A stretch of 64,000 bases of DNA from Durusdinium trenchii (taxonomy: Eukaryota; Sar; Dinophyceae; Suessiales; Symbiodiniaceae), in the NCBI GenBank assembly GCA_963970005.1, contig CAXAMN010003891.1, forward strand, positions 1,581,606 to 1,645,605, written 5' to 3'. Position numbers and translations under genes: made by a program. The notes under the pieces are model-generated. The model was not told the DNA's origin and made no database searches. It saw only the letters and a program-made list of their open reading frames with translations. Of the stretch, positions 1 through 12,611 are shown piece after piece. Numbering within the stretch: the stretch's first letter is position 1; every line of letters starts with the position of its first letter.

Positions 1-933
1 TTTAGGCTTTAGGGACCTCACCCCGTTGCCGAAGGCAAAGGTGAACTGTGATGCAGCAACATTCAGAACACTCTGAGGCAAGATGTGCCATGATGTGCCC
101 CTCAAGTTTTTGACCTAGCGCCCCTCAACTTGGTCGGTTTTGTTGAGTTTCAGTAGGCATATGGCATGGGTAGGGGTCGGCCTAGAAGAACATCTCCAGA
201 CGTGTTTGCTGCAATTGACAGATGGCAAAATTGAAAGCTCGAATGCAGAAACAAAAAAAGGACCCCATGCTGTGGAAACATGTGTTCGTCTCATACACTT
301 TACAGAGAGCCTGCAACAAGTGCATCAACAGGCATTGGGGCCCACCCATGATAACCTTTACTTTTTGGTTTGTTTCCTCAATAAAAAATAACAACTGGAA
401 CAAGGTCAGTCCTTATTTTCGACACAGAGGGAGATCCGTCAACTGTCCTACACCAGTTATTTTGTTTCGCCGTGCACCGCGAAGTGAGGAGATGTTTGGG
501 GCTTCTCAGGGAACAGTGGTGCCTTGGGATGGACGTCTCTCTCGCTCTCCTGGGATGGACGTTGGATGTGGGTCGCCCCAGCGCTGGCGCTAAGCCTAAG
601 GCTAGCTAAGCTAAACGAGGTGGGAGCTGGCATCCCATACATGACAGCCAGCTGATATTCTGCTCAATGACATTCCACTGGCCTACTGCTTAAAACATCT
701 TAAAACAGCCCACCTGAACTCCCCTGGAGAAGTTGGCTGGCACTCAATCCAGAATCCCACAGTCATTCATACAAGAGACCATTTCTATACCACTTAAAAG
801 TGAGACCAGTATACCAAGGACCAGTTCTCTTGGAGGGCTTGGCGGTTGACTGATGACCCCCACTCTTCTCCAGGTATGGTTTCACCACCTTCGAAGGTAG
901 CGAGCGTGTCGTGTCGCTTTTGATCCCTCAAAA

Positions 934-969
934 CCTAGACCCTAGCCCCCCGAGGATTTGGGTCTAGGG
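934..969. repeat. Short hairpin with CTAGACCC arms
   Basis: CCTAGACCC and GGGTCTAGG form inverted arms around a loop of about 18 bases. The arms resemble the CCCTAGGG-ended palindromes elsewhere in the window, so this may be a collapsed member of that group. Confidence 0.5.
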
Positions 970-1464
970 TCGCGTTTGGGTAGGAGTGAAAAGTGGATGC
1001 AGATTGCAGGAAAAAATGTTTTTAGTTTTTTTTCCCATTCACGACTCACGACCAGTGAAGTGGACTAATGCGGAGCCTTGATGTTGGACAACTGAGGAGG
1101 AAACCTCTCGTGGGTCCAACATGAGTCCTGCTCACCAGCCATTGGAGTGGTTAATCTACATTCCTCAACATTCAACCTCGGAGTTTCGGGAAATCCATAC
1201 CCAGCATGCCCCCGCACCGAAGGCTTGGATCTAGTCTGAGCAATGTTCTTCCGTAAGCCAATTCAATGCAAGAGTCCTAGAGTGTGCGCGCTTCCATGTG
1301 CAAACCAACTCATCTCCACTGCCATCCAAGGCCGTTTGTGCTTTATCTTGGAGTACTGACCACTGCCTTCACCAACTGGTTACAAACCATCGGACCCTTG
1401 ACCTACAAACATCCGCGGGCCGTCCGCGGACCATCCGCAGATATTCGATTGAAATGGTGCAGAC

Positions 1465-1482
1465 ATATATATATATATATAT
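1465..1482. repeat. (AT)n microsatellite
   Basis: Nine AT dinucleotides run without interruption and are followed by GTGTAT. Similar short AT tracts recur at 12394-12412, 21459-21474, 29406-29451, 44617-44629, 53219-53236, 56839-56857 and 60655-60671. Confidence 0.9.
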
Positions 1483-3695
1483 GTGTATAGTGACGTTTTT
1501 TGTTTCACCAGAATCAGAATTGCTTTATTTAAAATGCATTTTGCGATAAAACAACAAGCGCAACGCATGTTCACCTTGTCACACCCCATGCCGTCACTGC
1601 TCTGCTTATGCATGCGAAGTGGCTGGAAGCTTCGAAACATTTTGCATTTTGGCAGGTGGAGGCACTGAATTTGGGAGCGCCAATTGCTGGCCATTTGGCA
1701 ATTTCCTGTTTAGAGATTGGGGGATCCAAATGCCTTAACTTGTCACTGAGCCCGGACATGTTCCACTCAGCACCCTAGGTCAGCAGAGCATTCCGGCCAC
1801 AACTGCCTCTGCGATTTATGCCTTGGACCCGCCTTTTGTCGAAGACAGTTGCGCTGGAAGATGGAAACCCTACCCAGGAAGTCCACGATAACCTGAGAAT
1901 CATTTTGTTGGCATTGGTTTCTCTAGTCAACATGAACAGATGGATTCAGTTCGGTTGACGGTGCCACGTCTGCGCCCCGGAGTCAGCTTCAGCGGTCCAG
2001 GACGGTCGCGAGTGGGAGGTGTTGGTCCAATTTCCGCGAAACGCACGGAGTATTGCACTGAAGTGGTGGGGAAAAGTAAGTGCTTGCAAGATTTCAGAGA
2101 CACCAAGTGGCAAAATTTTCATTCATGTCCAGCCTGTGTTGCAACTTTAGATCCGGCCCGTTGCACCGCGCCCGCAGCCTTCCTTCCTCAGGCTGTGGGG
2201 TGCCTTCTTCGCTTATCTCTTCCTGGGAGAACCTTGGCGCTGAGTGGTGATGGGTCAGCTCGCTTGGTGCCAAGGTCTGAAAATGTTCTTGTGTTCTCCT
2301 CAGTTTATGTGGTTGTCACTGTATTCATCTATATGCTGTCACTGCAGTCTTGGAATCCACAACATAAGCATTTATTGGTGTGGAGGTGTTTCCTGCTTAT
2401 GACCCCAGGATGTACTAATCAATGCTCAAGAATCAACCTATGATCAAAGCAACCTGCAAGCAGGATGCAGTGAGCTTGCTTCCTTCTAAACAGTAGCACC
2501 CTCCTGCTATTGCCCATGCTTAAAGTAGGCAGGCGGAAGTTCAACACAGACATTGCTAGGGACTGCGCCGGCGCCGAATGACCATTGCAAAAAGGGCCAG
2601 ATACTCCATGCATAAAAAATGATCTCTAGATTGACCCTTTGATCGACCCTTCCGTAGTGATTGACACATTTTCCCAGTCCCATGTGACTCTTCATGACTC
2701 TTCCTTTTCCAACACCTCCGTTTCGCGACGCAAGGAAACCTTAGGAGCTCAAGGCTTGTTGGGATGTTTCATCCTTTTCGCGGTGTGGCTCTATCAGCTG
2801 GCCCCTTGGGCGAAGACTGATTACCTTTTTGTCTTTGTGGAGTGACCGGAAAGTTGGCAAGGCTGAAGATCTTTGAAGTGACCCAGTCTACATTGAAGAT
2901 CAATGGATCCCAGAATTGGTTGAAGGGAACATCTACAGAAAACCCACCGTTCTGCGGTGAAACTCCTGGTTTCCTTTCCTGTAGATGTCCCCCTTGAACA
3001 CAATGCATTGATCTTGTCTACGGCCGGGCGGCGAGGGCGCAGGGGGAAGTCTTCAGGGAGTGTGGTGAAGATTTCGACGGAAAAGGGCTGAGAGCTTGGC
3101 ATTGCTCACCCTCGATTGCTGGGGTGAGCTCGTGCTGAAGAGACCACGTGTTGAGCAAGACTCCCATGCGGAGACACCTTTTGGGGATGGAAGATGGATG
3201 AACACATTGGTTTTAGAAGCGAGTGTTGAACACGCACGAACACGCCAAGGGCACGGGGGCACAGGGGAGGCATGAAGGGCCTAGCGTAGACAGTATACTG
3301 TATATGTTTTTAGTATGTGTTTCATATGTTTATCAATTTTAATTTGTCGTGCTCTAATAACCTAATATTATAGTCCTTTGAAAGCGGGACCCTTACCTTT
3401 GTTGTAGAAGGTTCCCTGCTGGGTGCAGGTTGGAACAAACATACACTGTATTGACATTGATGAGAAGTTGGTTAGTTGTTGTTCTCACACACGTCGGTAG
3501 TTTACTTCGGAGCCCTTCGGAGTAGAGGTGAGGATAGTGCATGGAGTATGATGGAGTATGACATAGCATGCAGATCTCCACCAAGGGGGGCCAAATGCCA
3601 ATGTCTTTCAGAGTAGACGGCGCAGCCCCCCACATGTCCTTTAGATGGGGGTCCATCTAAACCACAACACTTGGACAGTTGTGCCCACTCTCAAC

Positions 3696-3820
3696 CGACG
3701 TCCCTCTACGGTCAGAAGCGGCGTTTTCAGCGAAGCGTGTCCGACGGTGCTGAGGCCGCCACCAAGATGATCGATGACGGCGAAGAAGCCAAAGCGACAG
3801 AGTCACCCTCCGGTGCCTGA
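3696..3820 (+). CDS. Candidate terminal exon, unknown protein
   Basis: This is an exon-like island ending in TGA at 3818-3820. The frame reads QKRRFQRSVSDGAEAAT, then an acidic run (MIDDGEEAKATESPSGA) to the stop. A plausible acceptor, CGGTCAG, lies just before the QKRR segment. The frame stays open further upstream, so the exon start is uncertain. The composition looks protein-like, but I recognise no family. The reverse strand is also open (Arg-rich), which weakens the call. Confidence 0.22.
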
Positions 3821-5459
3821 GATCGGCGCGGGCGGAAGCGGCGGCACGGGCCATGGGCAAGCCGAAACAACAGTCAGTAGAGGTCCAATAGCACCGACTT
3901 CACAGGTCACCAATTGAAACCTGTTAGGGCCTAACAACCCTCCATCACCAATGACCTGTTGGAAGGTGCTGGTATTTTCCTCACTAGAATGGTCACTGTC
4001 ATGAAGTTGGATGAGAATGGTATAGTTGTGACTAGGATGGCGACATATTCTCCAGTGTGCAGAAGTTGGCGTAGATCATTCTCGGTGCACCTGGCCCATT
4101 CGCGAAGTCGAAAGATGCACTTGTCATCCTGGTGTTTGCTGATCACACACCTCGCCAGCTGGCCGTCGACTGGGTCTTCGCACAGGACCGTGCTCGGACC
4201 CTTCACTTTCCGCCGAGAACGGTGGCGATGTCGGCGGTTCGCCTGGTGTCGCCTGGGTTTTGGGCATCTTCCCACAGGAGTCGACCAGATTCAGCGGGTG
4301 AAGGGTGGAATCCTGGAGTTTGCAAAATCCAGCTTGGTCAGTCCTCTATTTGAAGCCTGACGAGTGATTGCAGCTTCTTATGACGCGGGGGTGATCTTTT
4401 GTGCAGGTTCTTTGCAGAAGCTCTGGAGCATACGACTCATTATTATACCCCCATGCTAGTGGTGGTTCATGACCACCAGGTGGAGTGGAATGAGTCTTTC
4501 CCTACACCGACTTCGTCGTACCTCCTCAGGTTAGGTATGACCGGACCCTCCTGGCACCCACCCCAGTCCCACCTCAGGTTCGGTACGACTGGAGGCCAAA
4601 CAGGTTTGGAAGTTCTGGCTCCGCTCCATTCCGGCCACTTCACCCGATTCGCAGCAGACACGTCGATGCCTGTCGCGTTCTGCCGGGGTCGCACCATGTG
4701 CGTCCTTCAACCGTTTCTGCAGCAGAAAAGGAGCACTCCGGCCAGATCGCCAAGGTGAATGTCATATAGCGTGGGGATGTTATTTTAAAGAATCCTTTCG
4801 AAGCCAACAAAGCCTAACAAAACCTGTATGTTTTAAGATTATGTGTTATTGTTTGTTAATTGTTTTTTCCCAGCCGCATATGGCTGCATGGCTGCGTGGT
4901 TTTGGCGGCCTTTCGACCCTGCTTGCCACATGAGCTTCGGTGGAGTCGCATAAAAAGGGAAAAACATCGCATTTCTTTCAGCTCCGGTGGTTCATTAGAC
5001 AGATGAACATACTTAGAGGTGCCAGGTGTTTCATTCAGGTGGTTCATTTTCGGTACGTCCCCACCATGCACCATGTTCTTTTCACCCATAAACCAATTGA
5101 CCCCACGAAACGTACTTTTCAACTTTTCCAGACACGATTTCATTACAAGCCACGCTCTATGGGTACTGTTTTCATATCCCAGGTGCCTTCACTGGGTCTC
5201 TCGTTTAGTAGGGCATAGGCCTAGCGGCCTAGCGGTCTAGCGGTCAGAACCACTTCCAGTGAGTCTCAGTGACTCGTTGAAGCCGCTTTGGACCACGGGT
5301 TGTGGTCCAACATCCGACCACGGTCCGATGAAACCCCGAGCGAGATCGGTCGACGAGATCGGTACCGGTGCAGATCGGTTCGACTCGAAGCGGACCCGAC
5401 CGGGTATTGGACGATGCCTCATTTCAGAAGTTGAAGAACCCTATAAACTGATCCTCTGT

Positions 5460-5529
5460 ACCAGAACCCTCTAAGGGGTGCCCAATGGAAGCCTATAGGT
5501 AGTGTGGACACCCCTTGGAGGGTCCTGGT
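5460..5529. repeat. Short palindromic element, ACCAG(A/G)ACCCTC ends
   Basis: About 21 bp at the left end (ACCAGAACCCTCTAAGGGGTG shortened: ACCAGAACCCTC...GGGGTG) pair with the right end (CACCCC...GAGGGTCCTGGT) with two or three mismatches. No coding capacity. A related fragment lies at 22475-22535. Confidence 0.6.
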
Positions 5530-6051
5530 AGGGTCCTAAAAAAACGGTCACTTCGCCTGGATTAAAACAGAAGTTGAAGAACCGGCAGTTCGACTACTGT
5601 ACTTCGGCAGTTCTACTACACAAAATGGACATCTATGGACCCTTTTCGAATGAACGGGCCGTGCTTTTCAACCATGGTCCGAATACCAACTTGACGTGGC
5701 TTTTAGGGTCCATATGAGTCTTCCAGGGCGTATCCCATCTATCATCGAGGTATCCCAGGTGACGAGTCCTGAGTCCTGAACCAAGCACCCATTCGAGTAC
5801 TCGTAGATCGAGGGCGGTCCTGTCCCACTGCCAGTTCCGTAGCCGTTCTCAGTCAGAGGGCGCCAGTCCAAGACTCCGTGGGCGGACACCCCATGACGGG
5901 GTCGAAAGGCTGCCGCGGGCCGCAGGGCGGGGCGGGGCTAGACGCTATACTGGTGCGAGTCTAGCCTCCTTTTGGTTGGTTGGTGTGTTTATCCTAAGTG
6001 ACCCCCTTTTAAAGTGGTAAAATATCAAACGGTCACTTTGAAGAAGCTGGA

Positions 6052-6143
6052 CCCTAGCGCTCCAAGTGCCTCCTCAGAAGGTATTTGGACCCTCTAAACC
6101 CACCCCAAACACCTTCTTATAGAAGGTACTTGGATCCCTAGGG
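6052..6143. repeat. MITE-like element, CCCTAGGG family
   Basis: A 92-bp unit runs from CCCTAGCGCTCCAAG to CTTGGATCCCTAGGG. The termini are complementary, with internal AGAAGGTA-type sub-repeats. No coding capacity. It is one of at least nine copies in the window. Confidence 0.7.
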
Positions 6144-7101
6144 GGAGTGTTGTTTTTGTTTTTACTAGTTTACTTTTAAGTAACATGTTGGGCATGTCCA
6201 GGCCCGGTCATGACAGACTTTGAGCTTGGTACACAAAAGGTGGTACCTTTGACAGATAGATGGTGCAGCGCCACTGGTGGTGGGTTCACTTTGTTAGGTT
6301 TGCCTCCGAAGTTCTACGGTAGTGCTTGAAGCAATTTGTTTGGTGTCCTACTCCATCCAAGAGAGGTTACTGTAAGTAATTAATCTTATAGGACCTTATG
6401 GGATAATTAGTCGAGTTTGGATGTTTATGAGTTGGTGTACCCTCCAGCCCTCAACATGGAAACACATCACATGGAAGTGGATGGCTTTGCTCCTGGGAAG
6501 ATCATTTTCCTCGACGGACAAGGTTCTTCCACGGCTTTTTTTCTGTTTGGATTAACCACTGGGCCCATAGAAGCCAGGTGTGTTGCAAGCCGAGCCTCCC
6601 GTTGAGTATGAGACGTGTCCCTTTCATGAGAATGAACTGCACTCAGTTATCCAGGGCTCCTGTCCCATATCCTCAGGTTCGGTGGATAGTTAGAACCCCC
6701 CTGGCACCCACCCACCCCAGTCCCATCTTCTCGGGAGGTACGAGTGCAGCCGTATAGGGTATATACAATGTCCGTGAGGGTCGGGAACCAACACCTTGAT
6801 GTGCTCCTCCAACCGAATGGCGGTGGGTTGGAAAACCTGGACTTTTTGGACCTTGCGAGGGGTCCGCCACTCCGAAAAACCTGTAGCCGGCCATGGCGGA
6901 TCAGGTGGATTGTTTTGGTGGTTTTCCCTGTGGTTAAATCCCTTGTATGGGAACTATACATATGTGGTATTTTCTCCAGCTTCAGCAAGTCCAAGTCAAA
7001 GACTGAAGAGTTTGGCACGCGAAGCGAAGAGTCCAGCCCGTGCGGGGCCCTGGCGCATGAATGTCGCTCGGATGGTCGAAGGTCTTTCAACCATGAATTT
7101 T

Positions 7102-7208
7102 CCCTATAGGGCTCCTGGCCTACCTCCTTTTCAAAGATGGTTGGGGTGGGTGCCAGGGGGGTCGAATACCACCTTCTCCTGAGGATATGGGACAGGAGCC
7201 CTATAGGC
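7102..7208. repeat. MITE-like element, GGGCTCCTG family
   Basis: A 107-bp unit has near-perfect inverted ends: CCTATAGGGCTCCTGGCC at the left and GGACAGGAGCCCTATAGG at the right. The inner part contains GGGTGCCAGGGGGGTCGAATACC, a block shared with the copy at 22346-22460 (quoted there in part). Confidence 0.72.
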
Positions 7209-8143
7209 TTTATAGGATTTCGATCATGGGCTCAACCTACCATCGCAGGTCGCATGCAAACAACCCAGGTCGCAGGTCGCATGTCGACTTGGTGCCAGGT
7301 CGACGTCACAGTGCCAGCGGCCGCCTTTTGTTCGCGGCCGGCTGTGCGGCTGTCCGTGTTCTCAGTGAACCGGACGTGTTCGCGGACTGTCTGTGGGATC
7401 GGAAGAACGGCTACGACTGCAAATTCCAGTGCTTCAAAGGTATCCGTGCGTTGTTGCAAGAGCAATTCTTTTTTTGATAAAAGTTTGTGTGAAATCCACT
7501 TCGGGTTGTGCATACAGGCTTGGTGAGGCCAGGTTCCATGGCAAATCATGCCTTTTCCACGGCAAAGAACGGAGGTTCTACTCCAAAAAGTGTCCTTTAA
7601 ACGGTTTGTCTACGGTTCTTGAGCTGGGCCGGAGGCAAGGAATGGCAGGTCCTTGTTTTGCAAGCATCATCTTTTCCGATACAGCCTCTTCAGAACTGCT
7701 GGCTCCAATCCCAAAGACGGAAATTTTGGCAACCCCCTATACAAACTACCCTTAATATCTTAATCACATTTAATCACCAATTCAGAATTGAGCCAAGAGT
7801 TTTGAGGAGGGTATGGATCATTACATGGGTAGAGCTCCTGACTCCTGTCCCATCCTATAAGGAAAGCAGGGACTGACGAATGAGTGGTGTAGAATCGAAA
7901 TAATGATAGCAAACCAGTACTGTTCCAACATATTCCAACATTCCAAATCAACATTTCTCACCAGTTCCCAAGAGATCAACTTCGCAACCTGAAGACAATC
8001 ATGGATTTGTTTGGCGATCACAAAAATTCAATCAAAGTGCATAGCTTTTCACTACTATTCATTCCGCAGAGGAAGCACATGACATGTTTCCTTTCCCTTT
8101 CTTCCTTCTCAGCCCAACATCCCTCCTACTGCCTCCACTGCAG

Positions 8144-8300
8144 TTGGTGGCCATTCTGGTGAAGTTGCCCAGCCGCTCCGAGCGTCGCGCGCAGCGCGAA
8201 GCAGACGCAGGAGACAGACGCAAGGGCACGGCGTCTCCGAAGGGGGGTTCCGGACGGGGGATGGAATCCGATTTGGTGCTTGACCTGAGCATCCTTCTGA
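8144..8300 (+). CDS. Candidate internal exon, unknown protein
   Basis: This is a 157-nt GC-rich island with good splice context. A long pyrimidine tract ends in CACTGCAG at 8136-8143, and a GTAAGG donor starts at 8301. The frame begins LVAILVKLPSRSERR and continues through a basic, Gly/Ser-rich stretch to SDLVLDLSILL. No stop falls inside in this frame. I recognise no family. The minus strand is also partly open, so strand and coding status remain inferred. Confidence 0.3.
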
Positions 8301-11300
8301 GTAAGGGGGATGTCTATATATATATATACTTCATTATACTTCCATACAATCCGACCTGGCAACTTGTTGAGTTTTTGTTTTAGCTTTGCGTTGTCCAGCT
8401 TGAAGGAAGGTACGTCCGACACTCAACATAAACATACGGCTACTGAAGGTTGAATGGGTTGTTCTGTTGGGTTCTCCAAAACCAAATCGAAGGGCATTGG
8501 CTCGACCAATTTGCAAGTGGCTGCTTCAGACCGTTCTTCTACCAGTAGTTAGCCATGTGACAATACCTGGTCATACATGCAGGACCTACTTTGGATTATG
8601 AACCGACTAGTGTAACTAGTGCACCCATCCTATCCTAGCAGGTGACCTTTTGTTTGAAGATGCGTCTGAAGATGCTTCTGAACGCCTTTGCAGGAAGAGA
8701 TTGGTTTGTGCTTGTCCATGTATATGTTTGTTTCAGCCGAAGATCAGCAGGAGACGCGGATGTGGTGGAGATTGAATACCCAGAGGAAGACCTAGAAGAA
8801 GCACCAGGCACAACATCCATGTTCGCGCTAGGTGTTTTTGTCGCTGGCAAAGAAGACCTGTGGGCTCAGTGGCTTGGTGATTTGGGTGCAGAAGTACTGG
8901 ATTTACAGCATCAACTATACTGCAGCTGGTGGTTTCAGGTGTGTTCAATTTGTAGATGGGAATGGTTATACAATTCCTAGGGCTCCAAATGCCTTCTGAG
9001 GTGTTTGGGGTGGTCACTATTCATAATTCGATGGGTACAGTAGTTATTTGACTTTGGCAGTGGCCACTTTTGCCAAGACCATGCTTTCCAATTATTCATC
9101 AGAACCAGCCACCAGATGTTTGGACGAGGCGTTTTTGTATGTTTCGTTTTGATGGCAGCGACACTTGCGGCCCGATAGTGACAATCCTGTCCATTTTTGT
9201 TGTGCCCGTAAAGCAAGGCCACTTTGGGAGTGCGTGAGTTCTTGAAACCCTGGGGGAAGCGGTTTTCTTTCAAAGCCAGGCTATGCTTTGACGTCGAACC
9301 AAGCATTTCTGTCATTGGTGCGGGAACTCAGTCAGTTGGAAGGTGCCAAGCGAGGAAGCCACACGGCTCTTGCAGGAGATGCTTGCTTGTAGTTTCAACA
9401 GCCAGACCCTGTGACTTGATGATTTTCCTTCAAGACTCTTTGCAAAAGCTTTTGAAGGTCGAATATCCCTCTTGAACAGCATGGGACTTATACCCGTCTT
9501 AAGCCTCCTCATATGGCTACCACCTGCGGAACCTCAATGAACCCATGGCCACTGGCGATTCAGAGCGGCTCTCCTTCATCCGAGGATGAGAAAGACGGCC
9601 GCTTCTGTGGGAAGGAGGGCGACCTTTGCAAATGCTTTGGCAAGGTCCGTTATGGCCGCCCGGGACCCTCAGACCTGGACCTTACATGAGTAAGTTGATT
9701 TGCGCAACCTGCTGGAGGGAGGAGGAGGCTGTGAAAACCGGGCAAGAACACAAATTTGGTGAAGGAACCGCAAACAGTGACTCGATGACTCATTTTTGTA
9801 TGGCCTACATCCACCAACCCAAAAAGACCAAATGTACGTCCGATTTCTCTTGACCTGTCAGTCACATGCTGTCAGGAAAGCCAGAGGAGAGGCAACTATC
9901 CAGAAACTCCTTAGCCTGGAAACCACCACTTTTAAGGAACCTTAAAAGTACCATCAAAGATCAAAGTCTATTTTTCACACCTCTCCCCAAAGTCTATGTG
10001 TTTTAAAGGTGTCTTTCCCATATGCGAGTGGTTTCTCTTATATGGCTGAAACCTCTATATATATATAGCCAAGCCATCCAAGTCTATGTTTACCGACCTG
10101 CCGGAGAAACAACGACACCCCGCCCGTATCGGTCTCCTCCGACCGACCCTTCGCCTTCCGGACCCGCCGGACCCGCCCCGCCGCCCCGCCCCGTGGAGCG
10201 GTGGCAAGGCCTCTTCTCTTGGTCCGGCGACCTGGCCGTGGATGGCAGCGTGAACTGCAGCGCCGCGCTCTTCGGCGACCCGATGCCGTGCCTCGGACCG
10301 GTGGGCGGTGGGCGGTGGCCGGGTCCGAGACGTGGGTGGTGGCCGGTGGCCACATGGATTTTCAGGACCTTCATTGGGGACAAGCCACTGAAATCCGGTG
10401 GGTTAAGAGGTTAAGATTCGATGTTCCAGGGAAAATAAGGGCGTAGTTTCGCCTTCAGCCACGCTGAACTTTGCAGATGGCGATGGAGAGAGAGAGAGAG
10501 AGAGAGATAGTTCAACAGCATGAAGCCTTAGCCAACAACCCGAGTCACTCTATTATCTATATGTATCGCTTGATGACCGACTTGTAATTACAGCTTGCGC
10601 GGTTGATAACCCAAGATCTCAGGCTTTCTTGGTCTTCGAAGGATGCAATTGATCTTTTGTATGCACATGTTGAGAGTTGGTTCCAGATTTGTGAGTGGTC
10701 AGTATGGTGAACATGCCACTACGGAAGACAAGTTTCTCAGCCAAAGCGGGCAGAGGTTGGTTTGGTTTTGTAAAAGTGCACTCTGACTCACTAACATTGA
10801 GGTGGATGGCATGGTCCCTTGGAAGGTTACTTTGCATTCCGAACAGGGTGATTTTCCACTTTATTAGTGAGTACGGAGTGTGCTCCTGGTTAGTGATTCA
10901 GCTGTTTGATCCTCTCCTCGGCCTTGAGGATGGACATCAAGATTTGCAAGTGCTACCCGACCATTTGCACCACACAGGCCCGGAAGTGGATTCGCTCTTG
11001 TGGGGCAAAAAATGGTGAGGCATGGTGCAGGTCTTAAGCTTACAAGTGTGGTCCAAGGATGAATGCAACGTACCAGTGATTTGCAATGGTCCATTGCACC
11101 CTGTTGCTGGTTCAAATCCTCCAACGTTGCCGTGGAGAACCCATTTCAACAACTACAGTCCCCACAATATTCATGGGACTGGAATCGTTGCCTACATTAG
11201 GGTCCTTTTCATGGGGCACTAATATACATGATTCCAGTCCCATGAATGGTCTGGGCTTCCAGAGGCTCCGGTTCCGTCAGTCGTGGAGCCCCCCAAAACG

Positions 11301-11746
11301 GTTATTCTTTGCGGATGTTGGGATTCATGCTGCACAGACTGCACTCAAACCCAAACACTGGGGCCACCCATCTGTGGGTGACGCTAAGATCGCCACTAGT
11401 CATTTGACACTGCAGTTGCTTTGAGAGTTGTTTTTACCTACATTTCCACATTTCCTGAAAAGGATGCTTTTGTTTCTTGAATGTGGGGAGACCAAGCATC
11501 AGTGACGGTCAAGGCACCAGTGGGATAGCTGTGGAAAAGCGATCACTGAAATTCTATGCCCTTGGTTACCCCACTCCTGGTATTCGCGGGTGTTGACACC
11601 CAAGGCGTTCTCCATGTTCTTTAAGAACTTACATATTATGTTTGGTTCCGATCTGCCTCTTGACAGGTCTGGTGTCGCAAGAGATTGATCTACAGATCCC
11701 AGACAGAGACCCAATTCCTTCTGCACCAAATCTCGGCCATGTGTTC
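8301..11746. other. Non-coding tract
   Basis: No recognisable gene. Contents include a perfect small palindrome CTTTTAAGGAACCTTAAAAG at about 9928-9947, a GC-rich open stretch at 10100-10400 on both strands without a recognisable domain, and the GA microsatellite at 10486-10507. Confidence 0.45.
10486..10507. repeat. (GA)n microsatellite
   Basis: Eleven GA dinucleotides in a row. A shorter GA run occurs at about 62945-62964. Confidence 0.9.
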
Positions 11747-11849
11747 CCCTAGGGATCCAAGTACCTTCTCAGAAGGTGATTGGAGACACTCTTATGTGGG
11801 TTTTGAGGGTCCAGTCGTACCTTCTGAGAAGGTACTTGGATCCCTAGGG
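11747..11849. repeat. MITE-like element, CCCTAGGG family, well preserved
   Basis: A 103-bp unit begins CCCTAGGGATCCAAGTACC and ends with the reverse complement, GGTACTTGGATCCCTAGGG. Directly inside each end is a second palindromic block, CTTCTCAGAAG or CTTCTGAGAAG. The termini are themselves 8-bp palindromes. This is the cleanest copy of its family here. Confidence 0.8.
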
Positions 11850-12025
11850 TTCAGTGCTGGGTGAATCTCGGATCTCCCCGGCGCCGGCCCGGTGTCCATC
11901 GGTGTCCGGCCGGTGTCCGTCAGGTGGGCATTTGTACACCGGAGCCCTGCATGTGCGCCACGCTCGGGGGGGCTCAGGAGGAGACCCTGGGGACGGTGAC
12001 CTTTCTGCGGGTTGTTGTGATAGTT

Positions 12026-12375
12026 TTTGCGTTTGATTTGCTGCCCAGATGTGTCTTGTGATGTGTTGAGATATCATCACTGAGATCAAGATATGGTTTT
12101 GTTTGATTTGCTGCCCAGATGTGTCTTGTGATGTGTTGAGATATCATCACTGAGATCAAGATAGGGTTTTGTTTGATTTGCTGCCCAGATGTGTCTTGTG
12201 ATGTGTTGAGATATCATCACTGAGATCCTAATATGGTGTTGTTTGATTCTCGCCCAGATGTGTCTTGTGATGTGTTGAGATATCATCACTGAGATCTTAA
12301 TTGGGTTTTGTTTGATTCTTGCCCAGATGTGTCTTGTGATGTGTTCAGATATCATCACTGATATCTTAATGGTGT
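12026..12375. repeat. Tandem array, five copies of a 70-bp unit
   Basis: The marker GTTTGATT starts at 12031, 12101, 12171, 12241 and 12310, giving periods of 70, 70, 70 and 69. Each unit contains GATGTGTCTTGTGATGTGTT and GAGATATCATCACTGA. The first three copies are nearly identical; the last two have drifted in the GCCCAGATG neighbourhood. Minus-strand open frames over the array only repeat the unit and are not a gene. Confidence 0.92.
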
Positions 12376-12570
12376 TCCCTATGATTTCCTTACAATATAT
12401 ATATATATATTATTTTTTAATAGACGGTGTTGTTCTTGCCAAGATGTGCTAGCTATGCTCTCTTTACATAGGCCCATGACCCTCCTTCACACATGCTTCA
12501 CACACATCCTCCTTCTCCTCCTCTCGAACAAAACGACATGTCATCCCATCTATGCCCAAACAATAAGCCA

Positions 12571-12611
12571 TCTCCTCCTCCTCCCCCTCCCCCTCCTCCT
12601 CCTCCTCCTCC
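12571..12611. repeat. (TCC)n pyrimidine tract
   Basis: Repeats of CTC and CCT span about 40 bp with one CCCCTCCCC interruption. Translated forward this gives a run of prolines inside a 116-codon open frame. The frame has no other protein-like feature, so I read this as a simple repeat. Confidence 0.85.

Larger units (their letters stand above)
1..3656. other. Non-coding tract, no gene recognised
   Basis: No open frame here shows a recognisable domain, and most are short and overlap on both strands. The tract holds small hairpins (934-969; 1082-1121, with GTTGGAC paired to GTCCAAC), an AT microsatellite at 1465-1482, and a doubled GGGATGGACGT at 526-560. Introns cannot be resolved by eye, so short exons could be missed. 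Confidence 0.5.
3821..8143. other. Non-coding tract with inverted-repeat elements
   Basis: No supported gene. The tract contains the MITE-like elements listed at 5460-5529, 6052-6143 and 7102-7208, and partial relatives at about 4523-4600 and 6652-6735. A short GGCCTAGCGGTCTAGCGG repeat lies near 5218-5245. Around 7260-7460 there is a GC-rich open stretch reading ...DVFADCLWDRKNGYDC..., which could be an exon; I could not assign it. Confidence 0.45.

Noticed and set aside
1..20. Telomere-like TTTAGG/TTTAGGG at the window start
   Set aside because: Only two imperfect units occur, and the next bases are unrelated.
11040..11130. tRNA-like GGTTCAAATCC T-loop
   Set aside because: No matching acceptor stem, anticodon arm or D arm could be folded around it by eye.
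11844..12358. Minus-strand frames with repeated ISVMISQHITRHIW
   Set aside because: They only translate the 70-bp tandem array.
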